Positions 1 through 8,403 of a stretch of 64,000 nucleotides of DNA are shown piece by piece. The notes beneath the pieces were generated by a model, which did no database searches, was not told the origin of the DNA, and worked only from the letters and a program-made list of their open reading frames with translations. Origin of the DNA: JBBPZA01 sp963728925 (GTDB lineage Bacteria > Actinomycetota > Thermoleophilia > Solirubrobacterales > Solirubrobacteraceae); NCBI GenBank assembly GCA_963728925.1, contig CAVSMB010000031.1, positions 124,001 to 188,000 on the forward strand, in the 5' to 3' direction. How positions within the stretch are numbered: the first letter of the stretch is position 1; each line of letters starts with the position of its first letter. The position numbers and the translations under genes were made by a program.

Positions 1-1406
1 TCGCCGCGGCGAGGCGCGCCGCCGGGCCGTGGGGGCGCATGCCCGCCGTCGAGCGCGCGGAGCTGCTCCACGACGCCGCGTCGCGTCTGCGGGCCGAGAC
101 GGAGGCGCTCGCCCGGCTCATGACCCTCGAGGGCGGCAAGCCGCTGGTGGAGAACCGCGACGAGGTCGGCTGGACGGCCGCGGCCTTCGACTACTACGCC
201 GAGCTCGGGCGCAACAGCGCCGGCCGCGTGATCCCGTCGATCGAGGAGACCCAGCTCTCGCTGGTGGTCAAGGAGCCGCTGGGCGTCGTCGCCGCGATCG
301 TCCCCTGGAACTACCCCCTGCTGCTGCTCTCCTGGAAGCTCGCGCCGGCGCTCGCCGCCGGCAACGCCGTCGTCGCCAAGCCCTCCGAGCTGACTCCGCT
401 CTCGACGCTGGCGCTGGCCCGTGCCTTCGAGCAGCTTCCGGCGGGGGTCCTCGGGATCCTGGCGGGCGCCGGCGACGTCGGGGAGCGGCTCGTCGACGAC
501 CCACGCGTGGACGGCATCGCCTTCACCGGGTCGGTGGACACCGGACGGCGGATCGGTGTCCGTGCCGCGCAGCGCATCGCCCGCGTGAACCTCGAGCTCG
601 GCGGCAAGGACCCCTTCATCGTGTGCGCCGACGTCGGCGCGGACGTCGGCGTTGCCGCCCGCGGCGGCGCGTGGGCCGCGTTCCTCAACGCCGGCCAGGT
701 GTGCACCTCGGCCGAGCGCTTCTACGTGCAGCGCGAGGTCTACGACGACTTCGTCGAGGCCTTCGTGCAGCACACGGGGACGCTCGTGCTCGGCGACCCG
801 CTCGACGAGGGCACCGACCTCGGCCCGATGGTCTCCTCACGCCAGCGCGACAAGGTCACCGCCCAGCTGGAGGCGGCGGTCGCCGCCGGCGCCGAGCTGG
901 TCACCGGCGGCGGCGACGGCGGGCGCGAGCAGGGGCACTTCTTCGCCCCGGCCGTCGTGACGGGGGCGCCCGCGGAGACCGACCTGCTGCGGGAGGAGAC
1001 CTTCGGCCCGGTCGCGCCGATGGTCCCCGTCGCCTCGCTCGACGAGGCCATCGCGCTGGCCAACGGCACGCGCTTCGGGCTCGGCGCCAACGTCTACACA
1101 CGCGACCTCGACACCGCCGTGCGCTGCCTGCGCGAGATCCGCGCCGGCACGGTGTGGATCAACGACCCGCTCACCGACAACGACGCCGGGCCCTTCGGCG
1201 GCTTCGGGCAGTCGGGCCTGGGCCGCGAGCTGGGCGAGGAGGGCCTCGAGGCCTTCCAGGAGACCAAGCACGTCCACATCGAGACGAAGATCGCCGCGAA
1301 GTCGTGGTGGTACCCCTACGGCCCCGGGCAGGGCGACACGCCGCCCCACCCGTGGGGCGACACGCCGCCCCACCCGTGGGGCGACACGCCGCCCCACGGG
1401 GCTTGA
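1..1406 (+). CDS. aldehyde dehydrogenase, 5' end cut by window edge
   Basis: NAD(P)-dependent oxidation of an aldehyde to its acid; substrate not determinable. The reading frame is open back to base 3, with typical N-terminal ALDH residues before the first ATG at 39, so the true start lies outside the window. Family marks in order: VPWNYPLLLL, KPSELTPLS, FTGSVDTG, LELGGKDP with the general-base Glu, GQVCTSAERF with the nucleophilic Cys, EETFGPV, and PFGGFGQSGLGRELG near the end. These resemble the betaine-aldehyde or succinate-semialdehyde type. The normal fold ends near KSWWYPYG; after it comes an unusual tail of repeated GDTPPHPW units made by a 24-bp tandem repeat. It converges on pckG across a 200-base gap. 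The family call is secure, the substrate is not. Confidence 0.93.
   Translation, partial: AAARRAAGPWGRMPAVERAELLHDAASRLRAETEALARLMTLEGGKPLVENRDEVGWTAAAFDYYAELGRNSAGRVIPSIEETQLSLVVKEPLGVVAAIVPWNYPLLLLSWKLAPALAAGNAVVAKPSELTPLSTLALARAFEQLPAGVLGILAGAGDVGERLVDDPRVDGIAFTGSVDTGRRIGVRAAQRIARVNLELGGKDPFIVCADVGADVGVAARGGAWAAFLNAGQVCTSAERFYVQREVYDDFVEAFVQHTGTLVLGDPLDEGTDLGPMVSSRQRDKVTAQLEAAVAAGAELVTGGGDGGREQGHFFAPAVVTGAPAETDLLREETFGPVAPMVPVASLDEAIALANGTRFGLGANVYTRDLDTAVRCLREIRAGTVWINDPLTDNDAGPFGGFGQSGLGRELGEEGLEAFQETKHVHIETKIAAKSWWYPYGPGQGDTPPHPWGDTPPHPWGDTPPHGA
1332..1397 (+). repeat. 24-bp tandem repeat, about 2.7 copies, in the ALDH tail
   Basis: Two exact 24-base units (1332-1355, 1356-1379) and a partial third end just before the stop codon. 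In frame they encode GDTPPHPW repeats. The unit is a multiple of three, so copy changes would alter only tail length. Confidence 0.95.
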
Positions 1407-1536
1407 CGGGCGGGTCGGTCGACGAACAGCGGCGACGAGGGAGGGAAGCGACCGGCGTGGGCGGGCCGCATCTCCCCGCCCCTCGTCGCTGCCGTTCGCC
1501 GGGGCCGAGGCGCCGCGTGAGGCCGGGGCCTCGGCG

Positions 1537-1602
1537 TCAGCGGCGCGCAGCGCGCTTGCGGCGGCGCTGGGCGAAGTAGTTCTTGATCCGTCGCCAGAGC
1601 AT
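1537..1602 (-). CDS. possible 21-residue basic peptide coupled to pckG
   Basis: A 66-base frame begins with ATG four bases after the pckG stop and reads MLWRRIKNYFAQ followed by a run of Arg, Lys and Ala to the end. No family is recognised. Close spacing to pckG would allow translational coupling. The peptide is strongly basic with an amphipathic-looking start. It could be a real small protein or chance in GC-rich DNA; only conservation downstream of pckG in relatives could decide. Confidence 0.3.
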   Translation of the reverse strand: MLWRRIKNYFAQRRRKRAARR

Positions 1603-1606
1603 GAGG

Positions 1607-3418
1607 TCAGCGTAGCCGCCGCTCGAGGGCTTCGAGCTGCTCGCGGATCTCCGCGGGCAGGTCGTCGCCGAAGGTCGCCAGGTGCTCGGTGACCTGCGGA
1701 AGCTGGGCCCGGAACAGCTCGGGGTCCACCTCGAGCAGCTTGGCCATCTCCTGCTCGGAGAGGTCGAGGCCCTCGGTCTCGATCGCGCCCTCCGCCGGCA
1801 CGCGGCCGATCGGGGACTCGACCGCCTCGGCCTCGTCGTCGCAGCGGCGGAAGATCCACGCGAGCACGCGGCCGTTCTCGCCGAAGCCGGGCCACAGGAA
1901 CGTCCCATCCTCATCCTTGCGAAACCAGTTGACGTAGAAGATCCGCGGCAGCTTGTCCGCGTCCGCCTCTCGCCCGAGGGCGAGCCAGTGGCCGAAGTAG
2001 TCGCCCATGTTGTAGCCGCAGAACGGCAGCATCGCCATCGGGTCGAAGCGCAGCTTGCCGACGTCGCCGCCGGCGGCCGCCGTCGTCTCCGAGGACATCG
2101 TCGCGGCGAGGAACACGCCGTGCTCCCAGTCGAACGCCTCGTGGATGAGGGGGATGACCGTCGAGCGCCGCCCGCCGAATAGGAACGCGTCGATCGGCAC
2201 GCCGGCCGGGTCCTCCCACTCGGGCGCGATCGCGGGATCCTGGGCCGCGGGCGTCGTGAAGCGCGCGTTGGGATGCGCCGCGGGGTTCTCGGCGTCCGGC
2301 GTCCAGTCGTCGCCGCGCCAGTCGATCAGGTGCGCGGGAGGCTCCTCGGTCATGCGCTCCCACCACACGTCGCCGTCGTCGGTGCGCGCCGTGTTGGTGA
2401 AGATGCTGTTCGCGCGGATCGTCGCCATGGCATGCGGATTCGTCACCTCCCCGGTCCCGGGGGCGACGCCGAAGAACCCGGCCTCCGGGTTGATCGCGTA
2501 GAGGCGGCCGTCATCGCCGAACTTCATCCACGCGATGTCGTCGCCGATCGTCTCGACCTTCCAGCCCTCGAGCGCCGGGATGAGCATCGCGAGGTTCGTC
2601 TTGCCACACGCGCTCGGGAAGGCACCCGTGACGTACTTGACCTGCCCCTCGGGCGAGGTCAGCTTGAGGATCAGCATGTGCTCGGCCAGCCAGCCCTCGT
2701 CGCGGGCGATCACCGAGGCGATGCGCAGCGCGAGGCACTTCTTGCCCAGCAGCGCGTTGCCGCCGTAGCCCGAGCCGAAGGACCAGATCTCGCGGGTCTC
2801 GGGGTAGTGGACGATGTACTTGTTGTCCGCGTTGCATGGCCACGGGACGTCGTCCTGCCCGTCGGCCAGCGGCGCGCCGACCGAATGGACGCAGGGCACG
2901 AAGTCGCCGTCCTCGCCCAGCCAGTCCAGGGCGGGCTGACCCATACGGGTCATGATCCGCATCGACGCGGCGACGTAGGCCGAATCGGTGAGCTGGACGC
3001 CGACAGTGGACTTGTCCGACCCCAGCGGCCCCATGGAGAACGGGACGACGTACATCGTGCGGCCCTGCATCGCGCCGCGGAACAGACCCTCGAGCGCCTC
3101 GCGCATCTCGGCGGGCTCACGCCAGTTGTTGGTCGGTCCCGCGTCTCGCTCGCGCTCCGAGCAGATGAACGTCCGGTCCTCCACCCGCGCGACGTCGCCG
3201 GGGTCGGAGAGCGCGAGGTGGGAGTTCGGGCGCTTGGCGTCGGAGAGGCGCTCGAAGGTGCCGGCCTCGACGAGCCCGCGGGTGAGCCCGTCGTACTCCT
3301 CGGCGGATCCGTCACACCAGTGGACGGCGGCGGGCTGGGTGAGCGCGGCCACCTCCTCGACCCATTCAGCCAGCTTTTGGTGCTTCGTCGGGGCGGTGGT
3401 CGTGTCAGGGGTGCTCAC
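1607..3418 (-). CDS. pckG: phosphoenolpyruvate carboxykinase (GTP)
   Basis: Converts oxaloacetate and GTP to PEP, CO2 and GDP, the first committed step of gluconeogenesis, in the cytoplasm. At 603 residues it has the usual length of the GTP family. The GTP-family signature FPSACGKTN lies near residues 267-275 with the active-site Cys at 271. The substrate and metal regions SFGSGYGGNALLGKK (about 213-227) and ETIGDDIAWM are also present. The start is an ATG at 3418 with no longer in-frame candidate of better quality. It is followed by a possible 21-residue peptide. Gluconeogenic capacity fits the neighbouring CoA-ester and acyl-CoA enzymes, which would deliver C2-C4 units. Confidence 0.97.
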   Translation of the reverse strand: MSTPDTTTAPTKHQKLAEWVEEVAALTQPAAVHWCDGSAEEYDGLTRGLVEAGTFERLSDAKRPNSHLALSDPGDVARVEDRTFICSERERDAGPTNNWREPAEMREALEGLFRGAMQGRTMYVVPFSMGPLGSDKSTVGVQLTDSAYVAASMRIMTRMGQPALDWLGEDGDFVPCVHSVGAPLADGQDDVPWPCNADNKYIVHYPETREIWSFGSGYGGNALLGKKCLALRIASVIARDEGWLAEHMLILKLTSPEGQVKYVTGAFPSACGKTNLAMLIPALEGWKVETIGDDIAWMKFGDDGRLYAINPEAGFFGVAPGTGEVTNPHAMATIRANSIFTNTARTDDGDVWWERMTEEPPAHLIDWRGDDWTPDAENPAAHPNARFTTPAAQDPAIAPEWEDPAGVPIDAFLFGGRRSTVIPLIHEAFDWEHGVFLAATMSSETTAAAGGDVGKLRFDPMAMLPFCGYNMGDYFGHWLALGREADADKLPRIFYVNWFRKDEDGTFLWPGFGENGRVLAWIFRRCDDEAEAVESPIGRVPAEGAIETEGLDLSEQEMAKLLEVDPELFRAQLPQVTEHLATFGDDLPAEIREQLEALERRLR

Positions 3419-3492
3419 GTGAAGGGGTCACCTCGAGGGGTTCGGATTCGGGGGACCTGAACCCTATCGACCCCCGGGCGGAGGGGCCCGTC

Positions 3493-4005
3493 CTATGAGC
3501 CCTGCGACTCAACCTCCGTCCCGCGGGGGGAGACGACGAACCACTCCGCGCCGAACTGGTCGAGGCCCTGACCGCCGGTCTGACCAGCGGCGCTGTCGCC
3601 CGCGTAGGCGTAGAGCGGGTGGCCGGCGTAGGTCACTTGCTGCCGGCCGTCCGCGCGCTTGGTCACCCCGAGCAGGCCCTTCGTCGCGCCGCCCGCCACC
3701 TTCGGGCTGCCCGTGGTCAGCGCAGGCGGCCACGCCTGGGCGCAGGCGCCGGAGCATTGGTAGCTCGGGCCCTTGTCCTTCTTGAACAGGTACAGCGTCC
3801 GGCCGTCGGCGGCGGCCAGGACCGGTCCGAGGCTCGTGCGGGCGACCTTCACGGTCGCGGCGCCCGCCGGGCTCGTCGTTGCCGGCTGTGAGGACGGCGC
3901 TCCGTAGCCGCCTCCTGAGCCGCCGTTACCGGAGGATCCGCAGGCGGCGACCCCGACGACGAGGGCCACGAGAGCGAGGGCGACGGCGAGGCGAGCGGGG
4001 GTCAT
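3493..4005 (-). CDS. secreted lipoprotein with COG4315-type repeats
   Basis: A 170-residue predicted lipoprotein. The N-terminus has a hydrophobic signal (LAVALALVALVVGV) ending in the lipobox VAAC, followed by a Gly/Ser-rich spacer. The rest matches the secreted repeat family often labelled Lipoprotein_15: ADGRTLYLFKKD, CSGACAQAWPP, then a second half TYAGHPLYAYAGD and ending FGAEWFVVSP. The two Cys of CSGAC may form a disulphide. The biochemical role of the family is unknown; some members are linked to envelope redox or stress. It lies 151 bases downstream of the MaoC gene on the same strand and probably has its own promoter. Confidence 0.85.
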   Translation of the reverse strand: MTPARLAVALALVALVVGVAACGSSGNGGSGGGYGAPSSQPATTSPAGAATVKVARTSLGPVLAAADGRTLYLFKKDKGPSYQCSGACAQAWPPALTTGSPKVAGGATKGLLGVTKRADGRQQVTYAGHPLYAYAGDSAAGQTGGQGLDQFGAEWFVVSPRGTEVESQGS

Positions 4006-4156
4006 GGTGCGCTTCCTTGGGGGTCGAGACCTGGTGACCGGGAACTACGAGGACGCCCGGAGGGAGGTTCGACTCAGCGCACCCCGTACGAGGGAGGCAC
4101 CGCGCGCGCGTCCGGCCGAGGAGGACGGCCAGGACGATCGTGGGCTTCACGCCGCC

Positions 4157-4714
4157 CTACTCGACGTTCCCCTCGGCCGCCTCGGGCGCCTTTCCGGGCT
4201 CCTTGCGCGGGACGAGCACGAGGCGCTTGAACTCGGCCACGAGGACGCCGTCCTGGTTGAGGACGCGGGTGTGGACCTTGACCGTGCCGCGGTCGGGCTT
4301 GGAGCGCGACTCCTTCTTCTCCAACACTTCCGACTCGACAAACAATGTGTCGCCGTGGAACACCGGGGCGGGGTGCGACAGCTCCTCGGTCGCGAGGTTG
4401 GCGATCGCCTTGCCCGAGACGTCGGACACGCTCATGCCCAGGGCCAGCGAGTAGACCAGCGGGCCGACGACGACGTTTCGCCCTTGCTGGGATTGCGCGG
4501 CGTAGACGTCGTTGATGTGCAGCGGGTGGTGGTTCATCGTGATCAGGCAGAAGAGGTGGTCGTCGGCCTCGGTCACCGTCTTGGCCGGCCAGTGCTTGTA
4601 GACGGCGCCGACCTCGAATTCCTCGAGATAGCGGCCGTAGGGGTGAGATCCGGACGCTTCGCGCCCGGCCTGGGCGGTCGTGAAGGCGTCGTTGGTGGTC
4701 GTCGTGTCGGTCAT
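4157..4714 (-). CDS. MaoC-type (hotdog) acyl-CoA hydratase/dehydratase
   Basis: A 185-residue single-hotdog protein. MaoC members add or remove water on enoyl-CoA or hydroxyacyl-CoA thioesters. The hydratase-2 loop, usually GDxNPxHxD, appears here as TMNHHPLHIND, keeping His and the final Asp but replacing the usual catalytic Asp region with Met-Asn. A similar change is known in branches acting on branched or dicarboxylic acyl-CoAs. It is transcribed away from a CitE-type lyase across only 55 bases, and a dicarboxylate-CoA-ligase-like pair follows on the other side. That context suggests a dicarboxyl-CoA substrate such as mesaconyl- or itaconyl-CoA. Family secure; substrate inferred. Confidence 0.85.
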   Translation of the reverse strand: MTDTTTTNDAFTTAQAGREASGSHPYGRYLEEFEVGAVYKHWPAKTVTEADDHLFCLITMNHHPLHINDVYAAQSQQGRNVVVGPLVYSLALGMSVSDVSGKAIANLATEELSHPAPVFHGDTLFVESEVLEKKESRSKPDRGTVKVHTRVLNQDGVLVAEFKRLVLVPRKEPGKAPEAAEGNVE

Positions 4715-4769
4715 GGCGCTCCGGGTTGCTTGCGGCGGGGATCATGCCGCACTCGCTAGCGTCCAGCGC

Positions 4770-5834
4770 ATGCGCAACCCCCGCGACTTCTTCAAGCCCC
4801 TGGCGATCGACGCGCCCGAGCCCGCCCGCGAGATCCCCTTCCTCCCCTCGCGGATGATCCACTTCCTGGACTTCTCCAACGAGAAGATGGTCGCCAAGGC
4901 GCCCGAGATCGCGCCGCAGGTCGACATCCTGCTCGGCAACCTCGAGGACGCGGTTCCCGTCGACCGCAAGGTCGCCGCCCGCGAGGGCCTGATCCGGGTC
5001 GGGCGCGAGATGGACCTCGGCGAGACGCAGCTGTGGACGCGAGTCAACGCGCTCGAGTCGCCGTGGGTGCTCGACGACCTCACCGAGCTCGTCCTGGAGA
5101 TCGGCGACCGCCTCGACGTGATCATGGTCCCGAAGGTCGAAGGGCCGTGGGACATCCACTACGTCGACCGCCTGCTCGCCCAGCTCGAGGCCAAGGCCCG
5201 CCTTGACAAGCCGGTGCTGGTCCACGCGCTGCTCGAGACCGGGCAGGGCGTGGTCAACCTCGAGGAGATCGCGACGGCGTCGCCGCGCATGCAGGGCATG
5301 AGCTTCGGGCCGGCCGACCTCGCCGCCTCGCGGCGCATGAAGACGACGCGCGTGGGCGGCGGGCATCCAGGCTACCGCGTGATCGAGGACCCCGACCCCT
5401 CCAGCCCCGAGGCGCCGCGCCCGACCGCCCAGCAGGACCCGTGGCACTACTCGATCGCGCGCATGGTCGACGCCTGCACGAGCGCGGGGATCCTTCCATT
5501 CTACGGCCCCTACGGCGACATCAAGGACGTCGAGGGCTGCGAGACGCAGTTCCGCGCAGCCTTCCTGCTCGGCTGCGTCGGCGCGTGGTCACTGCACCCG
5601 GTCCAGATCGCCATCGCCAAGAAGGTCTTCTCGCCCGACCCCGACGAGGTCGCCTTCGCCAAGAAGGTCATCGAGGCGATCCCCGACGGCCGCGGCGTCC
5701 ACATAATCGACGGCAAGATGCAGGACGACGCGACCTGGAAGCAGTCCAAGGTGATGGTCGACCTCGCCGAGATGCTCGCCCGCAAGGACCCCGAGCTCGC
5801 CGAGGCCTACCGGATGTCGCCGGCCCGCGCGTAG
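4770..5834 (+). CDS. CitE/HpcH-family acyl-CoA lyase (malyl-CoA lyase-like)
   Basis: A 354-residue TIM-barrel enzyme of the HpcH/HpaI-citrate lyase beta family. These cleave or form C-C bonds in malyl-, citramalyl-, methylmalyl- or citryl-CoA. Visible marks are LGNLEDAVPVD (metal-binding Glu and Asp), MVPKVEGPWDI, LVHALLETGQGV, MSFGPADLAAS and WSLHPVQI. The ATG at 4770 is preferred over an ATG at 4680, because the family match starts at RNPRDFF and the longer form would overlap the divergent MaoC gene. It heads a run with two succinyl-CoA-ligase-like subunits and a ferredoxin. Likely partner reactions are CoA ligation, hydration and cleavage of a C4-C5 dicarboxylate. Confidence 0.88.
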   Translation: MRNPRDFFKPLAIDAPEPAREIPFLPSRMIHFLDFSNEKMVAKAPEIAPQVDILLGNLEDAVPVDRKVAAREGLIRVGREMDLGETQLWTRVNALESPWVLDDLTELVLEIGDRLDVIMVPKVEGPWDIHYVDRLLAQLEAKARLDKPVLVHALLETGQGVVNLEEIATASPRMQGMSFGPADLAASRRMKTTRVGGGHPGYRVIEDPDPSSPEAPRPTAQQDPWHYSIARMVDACTSAGILPFYGPYGDIKDVEGCETQFRAAFLLGCVGAWSLHPVQIAIAKKVFSPDPDEVAFAKKVIEAIPDGRGVHIIDGKMQDDATWKQSKVMVDLAEMLARKDPELAEAYRMSPARA

Positions 5835-5922
5835 GGCCGTGCCCCGCTAGGGTTGCGCCCCCGGGACAGCACTGGTCGCCGGCACTCGGCCTGCCGCCTC
5901 GCTCCCCGGCGACCACACCTGT

Positions 5923-7200
5923 ATGAGGTTTTTCGAGTACGAAGCCAAGGAGATCGTCCGCCGGGCGGGGATTCCCACGTCCAAGGGCGGCTTTGCGACG
6001 AGCGCCGATGAGGCACGGCGGCTCGCTCAGGACGTCGGCCGGCCGGTGGTCGTCAAGTCGCAGGTCCTCACCGGCGGGCGCATGAAGGCCGGCGGCGTCG
6101 CCTTCGCGGACACACCCGAGGAGGCGGCGCAGCACGCCGAGCGCATCCTCGCGCTCGAGATCAACGGCCACGAGCCGCGCGGCGTGCTGGTCGACGACCG
6201 CGTCGACGTGAAGAAGGAGTACTACGCCGGCGTGGTGTGGGACGGGATCCGCAAGCAGCCGGTGATGCTCTTCTCCGACATGGGCGGCATCGACATCGAG
6301 GAGGTCGCGGAGACCCACCCCGACCACGTCGGCCGCGGCCACTTCTCCAACCTGCTGCCGTTCCCGGATTTCCGGGCCAAGGAGGTCATCGCCTCGCTCG
6401 GGGTCAGCGGGCGCGCGCTCAACCGCGCCACGCCGATCCTCGCCCGCCTGGCGCGGCTGTTCGTCGAGAACGACATGACGCTCGCCGAGATCAACCCGCT
6501 CGCCGAGCTGCAGGACGGCTCGTTCGTCGCCGTCGACGCGCACATGGAGATGGAGAACGAGGCGCGCCCGCGCCAGGCCGCGCTTCTCTCGGAGCTCGGG
6601 GTGGGCGACGAGGAGACCCGGCTCGCGCGCGAGCCCACGCCCTTCGAGCTCGCCGGCGAGCAGGTCGATGCGCAGGACCATCGCGGCGTGGCGGGCAACG
6701 TGACCGAGTTCGACGGCGACCTCGGCCTCGTCATCGGCGCGGGTGGCGGCTCCCTGACGCTCTTCGACGCGGTGCGCAAGTACGGCGGGCGACCAGCGAA
6801 CTACTGCGAGATCGGCGGCAACCCGTCGGTCGCCAAGGCCGCGGGGCTGGCCAAACTCGTCCTCACCAAGCCGGGCGTCGACAAGATCGCCGTGATGATG
6901 TCGATCGTCTCGAACACCCGGGTCGACATCGTCGCCCGCGGAGTGATCAAGGCGTGCGTCGAGCTCGGCTACGACCCGGCCGAGAAGATCGCCATCTTCC
7001 GCATCCCGGGCGCCTGGGAGGAGGAGGGCTTCAAGATCCTCGAGCGCTACGGGGTCGAGTACGCCGACCGCAGCGTCTCCATGCACGAGGCCGCGCGCCG
7101 CGCGGTCGAGAAGATCCAGGGCAGCGCCGACGGCGCCCCGCCCGGAGGCGGGACGCCGAGCGTCGAGGGGCGCACGTCCGGAGAGGTGACCGAGGTCTGA
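5923..7200 (+). CDS. succinyl-CoA ligase beta-like subunit (ATP-grasp)
   Basis: A 425-residue acid-CoA ligase beta subunit. The N-terminal ATP-grasp fold shows YEAKEIVRRAGIP, VVKSQVLTGGRMKAGGV and LAEINPLAEL (metal site). The C-terminal half has the CoA-ligase flavodoxin-like domain with GLVIGAGGGSL, ANYCEIGGNPS and KIAVMMSIVSNTRVD. The segment IGGNPS differs from the GGGAT of true SucC, and the C-terminal region is divergent, so succinate may not be the substrate. Malate-, itaconate- or citrate-CoA ligases are alternatives. The last 20 or so residues form a Gly/Pro-rich tail. Its stop overlaps the start of the alpha subunit (TGATG), so the two are co-translated. It starts 88 bases after the lyase. 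Confidence 0.88.
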   Translation: MRFFEYEAKEIVRRAGIPTSKGGFATSADEARRLAQDVGRPVVVKSQVLTGGRMKAGGVAFADTPEEAAQHAERILALEINGHEPRGVLVDDRVDVKKEYYAGVVWDGIRKQPVMLFSDMGGIDIEEVAETHPDHVGRGHFSNLLPFPDFRAKEVIASLGVSGRALNRATPILARLARLFVENDMTLAEINPLAELQDGSFVAVDAHMEMENEARPRQAALLSELGVGDEETRLAREPTPFELAGEQVDAQDHRGVAGNVTEFDGDLGLVIGAGGGSLTLFDAVRKYGGRPANYCEIGGNPSVAKAAGLAKLVLTKPGVDKIAVMMSIVSNTRVDIVARGVIKACVELGYDPAEKIAIFRIPGAWEEEGFKILERYGVEYADRSVSMHEAARRAVEKIQGSADGAPPGGGTPSVEGRTSGEVTEV

Positions 7201-8123
7201 TGTCGATCCTCATCGACGCCGACACCACCTTCATCGTCCAGGGCATCACGGGCCGCGAGGCCGTAAACCTGACGCGGGAGTGCCTCGACTACGGGGCAGG
7301 CGCGAAAGTCGTCGGCGGGGTCACGCCCGGGCGCAAGGGCCGCGACGTCCACGGCGTGCCCGTCTTCGACACTGTCGCCCAGGCCGTCGAGCACCACGGC
7401 GCGCCGATCAACGGCTCAGTGGTCACCGTGCCGCCCGCCTTCACCAAGGACGCCGTCTTCGAGGCGATCGAGAACGGCGTCGAGCTCGTGGTGATCGTCA
7501 CCGAGCGCATCCCGCGGCGCGACGTGGCCGAGATGGCCGAGCTCGCGACGCTGCGCGGCGCGCGCATCATCGGGCCCAACTGCCTGGGCATCATCGTTCC
7601 CGACGTCATCAAGATGGGCGGGATCGGCGGGCCGGCCAAAGACGCCGCCAAGGCCTACTCGCGTGGCCCCGTCGGGGTGATCTCGCGCTCGGGCGGCATG
7701 ACGACCGAGATGTCCTCCACGCTGACGGCCGCCGGCCTCGGCCAGTCCACGGCCGTCTCGATCGGCGGCGACGCGATCATCGGCTCGACCTACGCCGAGC
7801 TCATTCCGCACTTCGAGGCCGACGAGCAGACCGAGGCGATCGTCATCTACACCGAGCCGGGCGGGCGCATGGAGGCCCAGCTCGCGGAGTGGGTGAAGGC
7901 CAACGACTCCCGCCTGCCCATCGTCGCCTTCATGGCCGGCCGCTTCATGGACGAGATGCCGGGCATGAGCTTCGGCCACGCGGGCACGATCGTCGAGGGC
8001 AAGGAAGACACGGCGACCGAGAAGATCGCTCGGCTCGCCGAGGCGGGGATCGTGGTCGCCGAGGAGATCTCCCAGATCCCCGATCTCGTCCGCGAGCGGA
8101 TCGCCGCGAGGGCGTCGGCGTGA
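7200..8123 (+). CDS. succinyl-CoA ligase alpha-like subunit
   Basis: A 307-residue alpha subunit. The CoA-binding Rossmann domain holds FIVQGITGREAVNL, KVVGGVTPGRKG and VPVFDTVAQAV. The C-terminal domain has IGPNCLGIIVP, ISRSGGMTTEMS and SFGHAGTIVEG, whose His is the residue phosphorylated in this family. The ATG overlaps the beta-subunit stop by two bases, which fixes the start. Together they form an ATP- or GTP-dependent acid-CoA ligase. Next to a CitE-type lyase, activation of malate, citramalate or itaconate is at least as likely as succinate. No second TCA-type sucCD is visible in the window for comparison. Confidence 0.9.
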   Translation: MSILIDADTTFIVQGITGREAVNLTRECLDYGAGAKVVGGVTPGRKGRDVHGVPVFDTVAQAVEHHGAPINGSVVTVPPAFTKDAVFEAIENGVELVVIVTERIPRRDVAEMAELATLRGARIIGPNCLGIIVPDVIKMGGIGGPAKDAAKAYSRGPVGVISRSGGMTTEMSSTLTAAGLGQSTAVSIGGDAIIGSTYAELIPHFEADEQTEAIVIYTEPGGRMEAQLAEWVKANDSRLPIVAFMAGRFMDEMPGMSFGHAGTIVEGKEDTATEKIARLAEAGIVVAEEISQIPDLVRERIAARASA

Positions 8124-8371
8124 GGCGCGACGCCCTGTTCATCGGCCTCGAGGTCGACGACGCCGTCGCCCGCGACCCGGTGCTCGCCGCCAAGCTCGCC
8201 GAGGTGTGCCCGGTCGACATCTTCGGCCAAGCCGACGACGGCACCCTTCGGATCGTCGAGAAGAACGTCGACGAGTGCGTGTTGTGCCAGCTTTGCCTCG
8301 ACGCAGCGCCCTCGGGCACCGTCACGGTCCTCAAGCTCTACGAGGACGGCTCGGCGCTCGTGCGCGGCTGA
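8120..8371 (+). CDS. FixX-like ferredoxin, one 4Fe-4S cluster
   Basis: An 83-residue protein starting with GTG, overlapping the ligase alpha stop by four bases (GTGA). It carries CPVDIF followed 24 or so residues later by CVLCQLC. This order (CP first, then CxxCxxC) is that of FixX-type ferredoxin-like proteins, giving four Cys for a single 4Fe-4S cluster. FixX proteins usually sit near electron-transfer flavoproteins and ETF-quinone oxidoreductase, but here the neighbours are acyl-CoA ligase subunits. The tight overlap says it is made with the ligase. Its redox partner is unknown; an acyl-CoA dehydrogenase elsewhere is possible. Confidence 0.8.
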   Translation: MRRDALFIGLEVDDAVARDPVLAAKLAEVCPVDIFGQADDGTLRIVEKNVDECVLCQLCLDAAPSGTVTVLKLYEDGSALVRG

Positions 8372-8403
8372 ACGCCCGCTTGCGGAGCCCGGGTTCGCCG
8401 GGG

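Noticed and set aside
837..1895. Long minus-strand frame across the ALDH gene
   Set aside because: Antiparallel shadow caused by high third-base GC; residues are Arg/Ala/Gly runs with no family and the ALDH frame is clear.
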